Shown here: positions 33,900 through 42,612 of the stretch, in pieces
Position numbering within the stretch: the first letter of the stretch is position 1
How the letters are laid out: every line of letters begins with the position of its first letter
Assembly: GCF_007827695.1 (NCBI RefSeq)
Contig: NZ_VITA01000006.1
Location: 334,092 to 398,091 of the forward strand
From: Sinorhizobium medicae
GTDB lineage: Bacteria > Pseudomonadota > Alphaproteobacteria > Rhizobiales > Rhizobiaceae
Length of the DNA: 64,000 nt
Reading direction: 5' to 3'
Notes under the pieces: model-generated
What the model was told of the DNA's origin: nothing
The model's database searches: none
Seen by the model: only the letters and a program-made list of their open reading frames with translations
Program-made: the position numbers and the translations under genes

Positions 33900-34922
33900 T
33901 CATACCTGGGGATGGGAACCCTCTGCTCCGCATGACTCTCTTACCACCAGAGAACAGGAAAGCCTCTGGATGCCAGTGTCGATGGCTTCATCGCGCGTAA
34001 GGGCAAGGATAGCCAATCCGGCCTGGCGGCCGAGTTCTTTCAGTTCCATGTCGACCGTCGTGAGCGGCGGCCGCGTCTGGCGTGAAATAACCTCCCAGTT
34101 GTCAAAGCCCACGACAGCAACGTCGTTGGGGACCGATAGATCCAGGTCACGCAGAGCGTCGATCACGCCGCGGGCGATCTCGTCGCTCCCGCAAAAAATG
34201 GCGTCGGGCTGTTTGCCTCCTTGTGAAAACACTTTCTCCGTCGCCACATATCCCCAATCCTCGCTCCAGTCGCCAAAAAATACTTCCGGGCTCCGGTCAC
34301 AGCTCTCACGATAAGTCTCCGCCCTGATCCGTGCTGCCAGATAGTCCTGCGGGCCGGTGATATGAACGATGCGGGAGTAGCCGAGACGCTTCAGGTGAGT
34401 CACCGCCAGACGGGCGCCTTGGGCATCGTCCGGGACGAAACTGACATTCTGATTTGGCCCCTGCGCGAAAACATAGACGACAGGGATAGGCAGATTGAGC
34501 AATTCGACAGGCGGCTCCAGATCCAGTCGCGTCGCGGTGAAGATGATACCGTCGACCTGCTTCTCCAGAAGAGCCTGCAGATGAGACGTCGCCAGCCTTT
34601 GATCGTTGTTTGTCGCACACAGGAAAACGGAAATGCCGTGATCGACGAGGGCTTCGGAAACACCCGCTGCCATAGGCAATGTAAGCCTGCCATAGGTGTC
34701 GTTTGTGATCATGCCAATGGTGAAGCTTCGCTTGCTGAGCAGGCTTCGGGCGAGCGCATTGGGAAGGAAACCGATCTCCTGGGCGATCCGCTTGACCTTG
34801 TCCCTGGTTTCGATGTTGACGCGGCCAGTCTCGTTAAGGGCGTTTGAAGCGGTCGAGATGCTCACTCCCGCCGCCAGCGCGACGTCCCGCAGAGTGCGTC
34901 GGCGATGGAAGATCTTTCGCAT
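33900..34922 (-). CDS. LacI family transcriptional regulator
   Basis: A 340-residue LacI-type regulator. The N-terminal headpiece is clear (TLRDVALAAGVSISTASNAL, then an ALARSLLSKRS hinge region), followed by a periplasmic-binding-protein-like sugar domain (IGMITNDTYGRLTLPMAAGV, DGIIFTATRL, VVGFDNWEVISRQTRPPLT). It is divergent from the binding-protein gene at 35093. The 170 bp between them contain two TGCAA-type operator palindromes. It most likely represses the importer/GH127 operon and itself until an arabinoside is present. Confidence 0.88.
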   Translation of the reverse strand: MRKIFHRRRTLRDVALAAGVSISTASNALNETGRVNIETRDKVKRIAQEIGFLPNALARSLLSKRSFTIGMITNDTYGRLTLPMAAGVSEALVDHGISVFLCATNNDQRLATSHLQALLEKQVDGIIFTATRLDLEPPVELLNLPIPVVYVFAQGPNQNVSFVPDDAQGARLAVTHLKRLGYSRIVHITGPQDYLAARIRAETYRESCDRSPEVFFGDWSEDWGYVATEKVFSQGGKQPDAIFCGSDEIARGVIDALRDLDLSVPNDVAVVGFDNWEVISRQTRPPLTTVDMELKELGRQAGLAILALTRDEAIDTGIQRLSCSLVVRESCGAEGSHPQV

Positions 34923-34942
34923 CCCTGGATTCCCGTTTCATG

Positions 34943-34992
34943 TGCAAGAACCTTTTACCAGTTGAAATCGCTCATGCAAAAAGGTTTTTGCA
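34943..34992. promoter_or_regulatory. Two LacI-type operator palindromes
   Basis: TGCAAAAAGGTTTTTGCA at 34975-34992 is a palindrome with perfect 8-bp arms and a 2-bp centre. TGCAAGAACCTTTTACCA at 34943-34960 is an imperfect version 32 bp away. Both sit in the gap between the LacI gene and the operon it faces, the classic arrangement for looping or cooperative repression. The LacI protein binding them is inference. Confidence 0.7.
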
Positions 34993-35092
34993 CGTTGGGA
35001 AACGCAAATTATCGACAATCGCGTAAAACTCACCTAGCGTTCACTTCGCGTCAGCACGGCAATGCGACAGACCACCAAAAAAGGGGAACGCC

Positions 35093-36337
35093 ATGCGCAA
35101 AAGAAGTATCATGCTAGCTGCACTTATCCTGGCAGCTACATCGTCACTCGCCAAAGCCGAGGAGGTTACCCTTTGGGTGCGAACTTCGTCGGGCGCGGTG
35201 CTTCAGGGGCTTGCGGACAAGTATAACGCCTCACACGACGACAAAGTTGTCGTCACGCAGATTACGGCCGAGCAGATGGTTCCGAAACTCGGTGCAGCGA
35301 TCGCCGGTGGTTCGCCACCGGACGGTGCAGTGCTGGACCTGATTTATCTTCCTACCTTTGCAGCCAGCGACAGCCTGGAGGACGTCACCGATTTCGTCAA
35401 AGGACTGCCTTATGCGGAGGCACTCAGTCCGTCTCACATCCGTTTGGCGACCTATGAAGACAGAATCTACGGCCTGCCTGCTCTGCCTGACGCATCCATC
35501 ATCGCTTATAACACGGAACTCTTCGAAAAGGCTGGCCTCGATCCCAAGAAAGCCCCGGCCTCCCTTGCCGAGATCGTCGACTACGCGAAGAAGATACGCG
35601 GCATCGGCGAGGATACCTACGGTTTCTATTTCGTCGCGAACTCGGGCAGCTGGCTGATCTACGATTTTCTGCCTCACATCTGGGCGGCGAACGCGGACGT
35701 CCTGACGGATGATGGACGAGAGGCGACCATCGATACGCCAGCCATGCGCGAAACGATAGCTGCCTACCGGGACATGTGGAGTGCCGGCGCCGTGCATCCG
35801 ACGTCCAGATCGGGCAATGGCAACAATGCAGTCGAGGCCTTCGCCTCCGGCAAGGTCGGAATCCTGATGACGGGTTCGTACATCGTGAACCTGCTCACCA
35901 ACAAATATCCTGACGTCAAATTTGATGTTGCACCGATCCCAGGCCCGAGCGGTGGCGTCTCCAGTTTCGCTGGTGGCGACACTCTTTCTCTGATGAAGGG
36001 CATCAGCGAGGAGAAGAAGAAGGTCCTGCTCGACTTCGTCGAGTTCTATATGCAGCCCGAGCAGCAGGTCTATATCACGAAGGAGTCGGGCATGCCCTCG
36101 CGAACCGACCTCGCCGGCGAGGCATATGCGCAGTTCGACAAGCGCAATCTGGTCGCCTACGACATACTGGCCAACGCCCGCACGCCTTACACCTTCTCGT
36201 CCGACGAACTGTTCGTCAGCCGCACGGGTCCTTTCCTTAACCTCATCCAGGGTTCGATCTTTGGCGATGACGTCGACGGCGCGATCGCCAAGGCTCAGGA
36301 TGGGTTCAGCAAGATCCTCGAACGGACCAACCCCTGA
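35093..36337 (+). CDS. Sugar ABC transporter substrate-binding protein (arabinoside operon)
   Basis: A 414-residue family-1 binding protein with a Sec signal peptide (residues 1-22, LAALILAATSSLAKA then EE). The mature protein begins EEVTLWVRTSSG and has the sugar-binding elements LDLIYLPTF, YGLPALPDASIIAYN and FASGKVGILMTGSY. A ribosome site (AAAAGGGGAA) lies before the ATG. It is the first gene of a LacI-controlled operon with two permeases, an ATPase and a GH127 enzyme, so an L-arabinose-containing oligosaccharide or glycopeptide is its likely ligand. A hairpin separates it from the permease genes. Confidence 0.85.
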   Translation: MRKRSIMLAALILAATSSLAKAEEVTLWVRTSSGAVLQGLADKYNASHDDKVVVTQITAEQMVPKLGAAIAGGSPPDGAVLDLIYLPTFAASDSLEDVTDFVKGLPYAEALSPSHIRLATYEDRIYGLPALPDASIIAYNTELFEKAGLDPKKAPASLAEIVDYAKKIRGIGEDTYGFYFVANSGSWLIYDFLPHIWAANADVLTDDGREATIDTPAMRETIAAYRDMWSAGAVHPTSRSGNGNNAVEAFASGKVGILMTGSYIVNLLTNKYPDVKFDVAPIPGPSGGVSSFAGGDTLSLMKGISEEKKKVLLDFVEFYMQPEQQVYITKESGMPSRTDLAGEAYAQFDKRNLVAYDILANARTPYTFSSDELFVSRTGPFLNLIQGSIFGDDVDGAIAKAQDGFSKILERTNP

Positions 36338-36347
36338 ATCAAGTCGA

Positions 36348-36368
36348 GGGCGCGCTTCCGGCGCGCCC
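36348..36368 (+). promoter_or_regulatory. Intercistronic hairpin after the binding-protein gene
   Basis: GGGCGCGC (36348-36355) and GCGCGCCC (36361-36368) form a perfect 8-bp stem with a TTCCG loop, 11 bp after the binding-protein stop. No T run follows, so it is more likely a stabiliser or attenuator than a full terminator, since the permease genes continue downstream. Confidence 0.5.
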
Positions 36369-36458
36369 CGCGCCCCGCGCCCAGCAACAGCTTGGCTGCC
36401 GATACGAACTGCCGCAAGGCGGCCGACATCTCAACTGGCAGAAGGACCTCGCACCTTG

Positions 36459-37388
36459 GTGTCAACGCCCAAGAGAGAACAGGCGCGCGCCGCTCGAGCG
36501 GAAGCCGCCGATCGCGAGCCGCATGGCTGGCTCGGGCTCGTCTTCATCGCGCCCAGCATGGTTTTCATAGGCGGTCTTTTCGTCATCCCGCTGGTGATGA
36601 CGGCTTGGATGAGTTTCTATCACTGGCCACTGCTCGGACGTAGGAAGTTCATCGGCCTGGACAACTACGCCGAACTGCTTGGTGACACGCAGCTCTGGCA
36701 GTCGCTTGGCTTCACGCTGCTCTATACGGTCCTGGTGACAGCGGCGATCCTGGTCGTCGCCTTTCCGCTGGCGCTGCTCGTAGATCGACCGCTGCGTAAC
36801 ACGGGAATCTTCCGGACGATCTATTTCATGCCGGTCGTTATCGGTTTCGGGGCCGCCTCCACATTATGGATGTGGCTCCTCAATCCGGACAGCGGCGTCT
36901 TCTCCCGCCTGCTTTTGGGCCTGGGCATAGTAGATGCCGCTCCGCGCCCGCTCGAGAGCTTCTGGCCGGCGCTGGCCGTGGTCATCCTGATGGTCGTCTG
37001 GAAAACCGCGGGCTTCACCATGGTCATCCTGCTCACCGGACTTCAGAGCATTCCACAGGAAATCGCTGAAGCTGCGAAGATCGATGGTGCCAACGCGTTC
37101 AGCCGTTTCCGCAGGATTACGCTGCCCCTGATGCGCAACGCGCTGTTGCTCGCCCTTGTTCTGAACATCACCTCTTCGATGCTTGCATTCGACCAGTTCT
37201 TTATCATCACACAGGGTGGCCCCGAAAACAGCACGATCTCGGCCGTGTTCTCGATCTACCTGGCGTCGTTCTCGTCCTATCGCCTCGGCTACGGCTCGGC
37301 TCTCTCCTTTGCCCTGCTCGTCGTCCTCGTCGCGATCAGCTCCATTCAGCTCAGCTTCATGCGCCAGCGTCCGGAGGAGGGTCGATGA
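36459..37388 (+). CDS. Sugar ABC transporter permease 1 (arabinoside operon)
   Basis: A 309-residue sugar permease with about six membrane segments (first helix GLVFIAPSMVFIGGLFVIPL) and the contact loop EAAKIDGANAFSRFRRITLP. No ATG fits the domain start; the frame in front is unrelated sequence continuing from the previous gene region. The GTG at 36459 (MSTPKREQARAARAEAADRE) with AAGGA 12 bases upstream is the best start, with TTG at 36456 as an alternative. It overlaps the second permease by 4 bp. Confidence 0.82.
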   Translation: MSTPKREQARAARAEAADREPHGWLGLVFIAPSMVFIGGLFVIPLVMTAWMSFYHWPLLGRRKFIGLDNYAELLGDTQLWQSLGFTLLYTVLVTAAILVVAFPLALLVDRPLRNTGIFRTIYFMPVVIGFGAASTLWMWLLNPDSGVFSRLLLGLGIVDAAPRPLESFWPALAVVILMVVWKTAGFTMVILLTGLQSIPQEIAEAAKIDGANAFSRFRRITLPLMRNALLLALVLNITSSMLAFDQFFIITQGGPENSTISAVFSIYLASFSSYRLGYGSALSFALLVVLVAISSIQLSFMRQRPEEGR

Positions 37389-38251
37389 GAAAACTAACCA
37401 CGCTGCACGGCCGCCCGGCGTCGGAACGTCTCGGCGACGCAGCCCTCCTTTTGATTTCGCTGCTGCTTGCGATCTTTTTCCTGATGCCTATCGTCTGGTC
37501 GGTAGCCAACTCCTTCAAACCGGCGGCCGAAGCGCTCGCCAATCCCGTCGCGCTGTTTTCAAAGGCGTTTTCGCTGGAGAACTACCGAAGGCTGGAAGAT
37601 GTCGGTGCTGGCTGGTACGTGTATGCGGCCAACTCGGTGCTTATCGCATTGGGCACGATCGTCCTCACGGTGCTGATCGCGGTCCCGGCCGGATACGGGT
37701 TCGCCAAGTTCCGGTTCCCCGGTCAGTCGCTCATTTTCGTCGTCGTGATGGCGACGATGATGATCCCCTTCCAGTCAATCCTGACACCTCTCTTCCTGAT
37801 CCTGAAGTTCCTCGGTTTGCAGAACAACCTGTTCGGCCTGGTCCTCGTCTACACGACATTTCAGCTGCCATTCTCCATCTTCATGATGCGCAATTCATTC
37901 GATGCGATCCCGAGCGCATTGATCGAAGCGGCACGGATCGATGGCGCGTCGCAATGGGCGCTTCTTCGACGGATTATGATGCCTTTGGCGCTCCCAGGCG
38001 TAGCGACCGTGGCAATGTTCGCCTTCCTTAATTCCTGGAACGAATTTCTGGCGGCGCTGATCTTTCTGTCGGACCAGAACAAGTTCACCCTGCCGATCAT
38101 GCTCGTCAATGTTTCCTCCGGCATTTACGGGATCATTGACTGGGGCGCACTCCAGGCCGGAATCACCGTCACGATGTTTCCCTGCATCGTGCTGTTTCTC
38201 GCCTTGCAACGCTACTACGTGCGCGGTCTGACGGCCGGCGCAGTGAAATAA
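37385..38251 (+). CDS. Sugar ABC transporter permease 2 (arabinoside operon)
   Basis: A 288-residue MalG-type permease with six membrane segments (first helix LLLISLLLAIFFLMPIVWSV) and the contact loop EAARIDGASQWALLRRIMMP near residue 180. It ends with the RGLTAGAVK tail common in this family. It overlaps the preceding permease gene by 4 bp and is followed after 27 bp by the GH127 gene, showing the hydrolase belongs to the transport operon. Confidence 0.86.
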   Translation: MRKLTTLHGRPASERLGDAALLLISLLLAIFFLMPIVWSVANSFKPAAEALANPVALFSKAFSLENYRRLEDVGAGWYVYAANSVLIALGTIVLTVLIAVPAGYGFAKFRFPGQSLIFVVVMATMMIPFQSILTPLFLILKFLGLQNNLFGLVLVYTTFQLPFSIFMMRNSFDAIPSALIEAARIDGASQWALLRRIMMPLALPGVATVAMFAFLNSWNEFLAALIFLSDQNKFTLPIMLVNVSSGIYGIIDWGALQAGITVTMFPCIVLFLALQRYYVRGLTAGAVK

Positions 38252-38278
38252 TCCGCGGCATCTGCAGAAGGAGTTTGC

Positions 38279-40225
38279 ATGTCCTTGCCCCAAAACAAGG
38301 CCGCCGAAGTCAAGCCACGCGCCTTCGAGCGTTTTGTGCCTGTCGACCACACTCGCGTAGCCTTTGATGGCGGGTTCTGGCAGAGTTGGTCGGAAACCGT
38401 CCGAAGCGTCACTATACCCACTCAGCACAGGCGCCTCGAAGAGGAGGGCTTCCTCGAAGTCCTGGATTTCGAAAAGCCGCCGTCACCACTCGTCCGCCCT
38501 ATCCAGCCCAGCGGACTGTCGATGCAACATTTCTTCGACTCTGACTTCGGCAAATGGATTGAGGCTGCGAGCTATACGCTCAAGAACCATCCTGATCCGG
38601 ACATTGAAGCCAAGATCGATGCGATCGTGGAAAGGCTGGAGCACGGACAGATGCCAGATGGCTATCTGAACAGCTGGTTCATCCGGCGCGAACCGGACAA
38701 GCGCTGGACCAACCTGCGCGACCTGCATGAAATGTATTCGATGGGCCATCTGATCGAGGGAGCCGTGGCCTATTTCGAGGCTACCGGAAAACGGCGGTTC
38801 CTGGACGTGATGATCCGTGCCGTCGATCACATCATCGACACTTTCGGGACGGAGCCGGGCAAACTGCGCGGCTACGATGCCCATGAGGAAGTCGAACTGG
38901 CGCTTGTGAAGCTTTATCGCTTAACCGGCGACCCCAGGCACCTGAAACTCGCTACCTATTTCGTCGACGAGCGCGGCCGAATGCCGTCCTACTTCGACGA
39001 GGAAACGCGCCGGCGGGGGGAGAATCCGGCCGATTATGTCTACGGGACCTATGCCTACAGTCAGGCGCACATGCCCGTCCGCAATCAGACGCAAGTCGTT
39101 GGCCATGCCGTGCGAGCTATGTATCTCTTCTCAGCGATGGCGGACCTAGCCTATGAAAATGACGATCCTAGCCTAAAGCACGCCTGCGACCGCCTGTTCG
39201 ACAATCTGATAGGCCGTCAGCTTTACATAACCGGAGGTCTCGGGCCATCCGCATCCAACGAAGGCTTCACGCGCGAATATGATCTGCCGAACACGACGGC
39301 CTATGCGGAGACATGTGCCGCGGTCGCGCTTGGTCTGTGGAGCCATCGCATGGCGCAGCTTGACCTGGACAGCAGGTTCACCGACGCCCTGGAAACAATT
39401 CTATTCAACGGCGCGCTTTCTGGAATTTCGCGAGACGGTGAGCACTATTTCTACGAGAACGTGCTCGAAAGCCACGGCCAGCATCGCCGCTGGAAATGGC
39501 ATTACTGCCCATGCTGCCCGACGAACATCGCCCGCTTCATAACGTCGCTGGGCCAGTACTTCTATTCTGCAAAGCGGGACGAAATCGCTGTCCACCTCTA
39601 CGGTGCCAACACAGCCGAGCTGGAAATCCAGGGCCAATTCGTGCGACTTCGGCAAGAAACCAGCTATCCGTGGGATAAGGATGTTCTTCTCGCCCTTGGT
39701 CTGGTTGCGCCGACCCGGCTCACCTTCAGGCTGCGAATCCCTGGCTGGTGCCGTAACGCCCGGTTGTGGGTAAACGGAGAGCAAATGGACCTCGGCGCAT
39801 CGCTTGAAAAGGGCTATGCGGTCGTGAACCGCGAATGGGTCGACGGGGATGAAATCCGTCTGACTTTCGAGATGCCAGTGGAGCGCCTCTACGCCCATCC
39901 AGCAGTAGGGGAGGACGCGCAGCGTGTCGCTCTTAAGCGCGGTCCGGTCGTCTATTGCGTCGAGGAGACGGACATTGGCACGGAACCCCAGCGCCTGAGA
40001 ATCTCAGCGGACACCAACCTCACCCCGCGCTTCGACGAAACCCTGCTTGGCGGTGCCGTCGTGCTTGAGGGAGAAGCATTGGAAGCCGATGCCGAGGATT
40101 GGGGGCCAACGCTCTATTGCAACAGGCCACCTTCCTTGAAGGGAAGAACGTTCAAGGCGATACCCTATCACCTCTGGGCCAATCGTGACGAGGGCGCAAT
40201 GCAGGTCTGGCTGACGGAGAAGTAG
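38279..40225 (+). CDS. GH127 beta-L-arabinofuranosidase
   Basis: A 648-residue protein of glycoside hydrolase family 127 (DUF1680). The residues that form the zinc/cysteine active site of Bifidobacterium HypBA1 have clear counterparts: Glu344 and Cys346 in AYAETC, and Cys410, Cys412 and Cys413 in YCPCCPTN. No signal peptide is seen, so it works in the cytoplasm on imported substrate. The family releases L-arabinose from beta-1,2-linked arabinofuranosides, known from hydroxyproline-linked chains of plant extensins. A GAAGGAG ribosome site precedes the ATG. It is the only hydrolase in the operon. Some GH127 relatives have other specificities, so the linkage is inferred. Confidence 0.87.
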   Translation: MSLPQNKAAEVKPRAFERFVPVDHTRVAFDGGFWQSWSETVRSVTIPTQHRRLEEEGFLEVLDFEKPPSPLVRPIQPSGLSMQHFFDSDFGKWIEAASYTLKNHPDPDIEAKIDAIVERLEHGQMPDGYLNSWFIRREPDKRWTNLRDLHEMYSMGHLIEGAVAYFEATGKRRFLDVMIRAVDHIIDTFGTEPGKLRGYDAHEEVELALVKLYRLTGDPRHLKLATYFVDERGRMPSYFDEETRRRGENPADYVYGTYAYSQAHMPVRNQTQVVGHAVRAMYLFSAMADLAYENDDPSLKHACDRLFDNLIGRQLYITGGLGPSASNEGFTREYDLPNTTAYAETCAAVALGLWSHRMAQLDLDSRFTDALETILFNGALSGISRDGEHYFYENVLESHGQHRRWKWHYCPCCPTNIARFITSLGQYFYSAKRDEIAVHLYGANTAELEIQGQFVRLRQETSYPWDKDVLLALGLVAPTRLTFRLRIPGWCRNARLWVNGEQMDLGASLEKGYAVVNREWVDGDEIRLTFEMPVERLYAHPAVGEDAQRVALKRGPVVYCVEETDIGTEPQRLRISADTNLTPRFDETLLGGAVVLEGEALEADAEDWGPTLYCNRPPSLKGRTFKAIPYHLWANRDEGAMQVWLTEK

Positions 40226-40234
40226 GAGGAAAGA

Positions 40235-41332
40235 ATGGCACGGCTCCAACTCAGAAACGTAGTCAAATCATACGGAATCCACGAGGCCGTGCGGGGCGTC
40301 AGCCTCGACATCGACGATAAGGAGTTCGTCGTCTTCGTCGGACCGTCGGGTTGCGGAAAATCAACCACGCTGCGGATGATCGCAGGCCTCGAACACATAT
40401 CCCGCGGCGAGATAGCCATCGGCGATGAGGTGGTGAACCGCCTCGGCCCCGGGAAACGCGACATCGCAATGGTGTTCCAGAATTATGCCCTCTATCCGCA
40501 CATGTCTGTCCGCGAAAACATCGCTTTCTGCCTGGAGCAACAGAAGCTGCCGAAGGCGGAGATACAGCAAAGGATTGCCACTGCCGCCGAAACTCTGCAC
40601 ATCACGGAATTGCTCGACCGTCGCCCTGGGCAGCTTTCAGGTGGCCAACGTCAGCGCGTGGCAATGGGCCGGGCGATCGTGCGAAATCCGAAGGTCTTCC
40701 TGTTCGACGAGCCGCTCTCCAACCTGGATGCAAAACTGCGAGTGAAGATGCGAACGGAGATCAAGCGGCTTCATCAGTTGATCCCGACGACCACCGTCTA
40801 CGTCACGCATGACCAGGTGGAGGCCATGACTATGGCAGACCGCGTGGTGGTCATGAACAAGGGGATGGTCGAACAGATGGACGAACCGCAGAAGCTCTAT
40901 CTCAAGCCTGCGAGCAAGTTCGTCGCTGGTTTCATCGGCTCCCCCTCCATGAACTTCCTGCCCGCGCGTTTGGCCGGAGAAGCCACGGATCTTCATCTGG
41001 TGCTGGAAGACGGCACGCGGCTTGCCGTTCCGGCCAGCAGGGCCGATGACTTCAAGCATCACCTCAACCGAAGCGTCATCTTCGGAATCCGGCCGGAATC
41101 CATCTCCAGCCACTGCGACCGTCCTGGCTGGGTGCCGATCGATGCCGCCGTCGATCTCGTCGAGCCGCTCGGCGCGACTTCGATGGTGTATTTCAATGTG
41201 GGAAAGACCGGGCTTTGCGCCAGTATCGATTCCGAGTTCGCCCCCAAAGCTCGGACAAGACTTCCGTTCTCAATCAACATGAACCAGATGCATCTCTTCG
41301 ATCCGGAAACCGAGCGCTCTCTGGCCTGTTGA
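40235..41332 (+). CDS. Sugar ABC transporter ATP-binding protein, UgpC/MsmK type
   Basis: A 365-residue ATPase with Walker [10 protein letters not shown]-loop [11 protein letters not shown], signature [14 protein letters not shown], Walker [13 protein letters not shown] and switch His in [10 protein letters not shown]; all are canonical. A C-terminal TOBE/OB regulatory domain follows ([11 protein letters not shown]). It lies 9 bp after the GH127 gene and completes the importer. Its stop is 25 bp from the stop of the convergent peptidase gene. Confidence 0.9.
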   Translation: MARLQLRNVVKSYGIHEAVRGVSLDIDDKEFVVFVGPSGCGKSTTLRMIAGLEHISRGEIAIGDEVVNRLGPGKRDIAMVFQNYALYPHMSVRENIAFCLEQQKLPKAEIQQRIATAAETLHITELLDRRPGQLSGGQRQRVAMGRAIVRNPKVFLFDEPLSNLDAKLRVKMRTEIKRLHQLIPTTTVYVTHDQVEAMTMADRVVVMNKGMVEQMDEPQKLYLKPASKFVAGFIGSPSMNFLPARLAGEATDLHLVLEDGTRLAVPASRADDFKHHLNRSVIFGIRPESISSHCDRPGWVPIDAAVDLVEPLGATSMVYFNVGKTGLCASIDSEFAPKARTRLPFSINMNQMHLFDPETERSLAC

Positions 41333-41357
41333 GCGCGCTGGAAGGGCATTGTTGCGA

Positions 41358-42491
41358 TCAAGCGAACGGCTCGGTGGGGCCTTCGGCGGGCGCCGTAAAC
41401 CAGACGGGGCCGTCTTTGCTCATGTAGATGTGGTCCTCGAGGCGAACGCCGAACGCTTCCGGAACGACGATCATAGGCTCGACCGAGAAGCACATACCTT
41501 CGGAGAGGGCGAAGTGATTACTGCGGACAATATATGGCTCCTCGTGAATTTCGAGGCCGATCCCGTGCCCGGCGCGGTGAGGAAGACCCGGGAGTTTGTA
41601 GTCCGGCCCGAGCCCGTTGCGAACGAGAACGTCTCGGGCAGCCGAATCAAGGCTGCCGCATGTGGCTCCGATGTGAGCAGCTTCGAACACGGCCAGCTGA
41701 GCTTCCCTCTCGATAGCCCAAATACGAGCGAATTCGGGCGTCGGGTCATCGATCATATAGGTCCGGGTCAGGTCCGAGTGGTAGCCGCCAATGCGGCAGC
41801 CGGTGTCGACCAGCACCACGTCGCCGGGCTTGTAGACCTGTTCCCCCTCCGCCCCATGGGGCAGCGCAGTCGCATCTCCGAAGGAGACGATACAGAAACT
41901 GGAGCCGCCTGGAGCGCCGAGCAGCCGATGCTGATCGTCGATGTAGCGCCTGACCTCCGACGCTGAAATCCCAGGTTTGATGAACTTATGCGCGCGCCGA
42001 TGCACCTCCAGGGTCAGGTTCATCGCGAACTGGATGATCTCGATCTCGGCCGCAGATTTCAACCTTCGTTGGGCACGGATAAGCGGACCTCCGTCAATCA
42101 GCCTGCGGGCCGCAATTTCCCCCACCAGAGCGTTATACGCAAACAACGGCAGTGAATCATCGACAGCGAGTGTCGCCTCAGGAGGCAGAAGCGATGCGAC
42201 GAGGGCGGCACTGCTTTCCTCCTCCTGCCATGCGCGGATTTCACCTGGTTCGCGTGACAGGGTCTCGACCCGGCTCAGCTCGAACGCGGGGGCGATATAG
42301 ATCAGGTCGGAACCCGTGATGAGAGCGCCGAGGAACCGTTCGCTGGCGTGCCACTCCAGCCCTGTATAGTAGCGGAGACTTTCCGTAGAACCCAGCAGGA
42401 GCCCGCCGACGTTCCGCTCCGAAAGAGTGGCCCGCAAACGGGATATGCGCGTTTGGCGCTCCGTACTGGTGATCGCCGGATAATTCGCCAT
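41358..42491 (-). CDS. M24 family Xaa-Pro peptidase (creatinase/prolidase fold)
   Basis: A 377-residue M24 metallopeptidase: a creatinase-like N-terminal domain (to about residue 135) and a pita-bread catalytic domain. The five metal ligands are visible: two Asp in LVDTGCRIGGYHSDLTRTYM, His in PHRAGHGIGLEIHEEPY, and Glu residues in CFSVEPM and VRLEDH. No signal peptide, so cytoplasmic. It would cleave an N-terminal residue before proline, or Xaa-Pro dipeptides. It is convergent with the arabinoside operon, and no transporter of its own is adjacent. A link to hydroxyproline/proline-rich glycopeptides is suggested by position only. Confidence 0.82.
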   Translation of the reverse strand: MANYPAITSTERQTRISRLRATLSERNVGGLLLGSTESLRYYTGLEWHASERFLGALITGSDLIYIAPAFELSRVETLSREPGEIRAWQEEESSAALVASLLPPEATLAVDDSLPLFAYNALVGEIAARRLIDGGPLIRAQRRLKSAAEIEIIQFAMNLTLEVHRRAHKFIKPGISASEVRRYIDDQHRLLGAPGGSSFCIVSFGDATALPHGAEGEQVYKPGDVVLVDTGCRIGGYHSDLTRTYMIDDPTPEFARIWAIEREAQLAVFEAAHIGATCGSLDSAARDVLVRNGLGPDYKLPGLPHRAGHGIGLEIHEEPYIVRSNHFALSEGMCFSVEPMIVVPEAFGVRLEDHIYMSKDGPVWFTAPAEGPTEPFA

Positions 42492-42612
42492 CCTGGACTC
42501 CGCTCAACAAGGGTGGAGGGACATTACTAAGCGATTTGGATTCAGGTTGTCGACAAGATATTGGGGCGTTGACGAAGTGCCGAACCTCGCGGACAGCCGG
42601 AGCTTCAGACCC

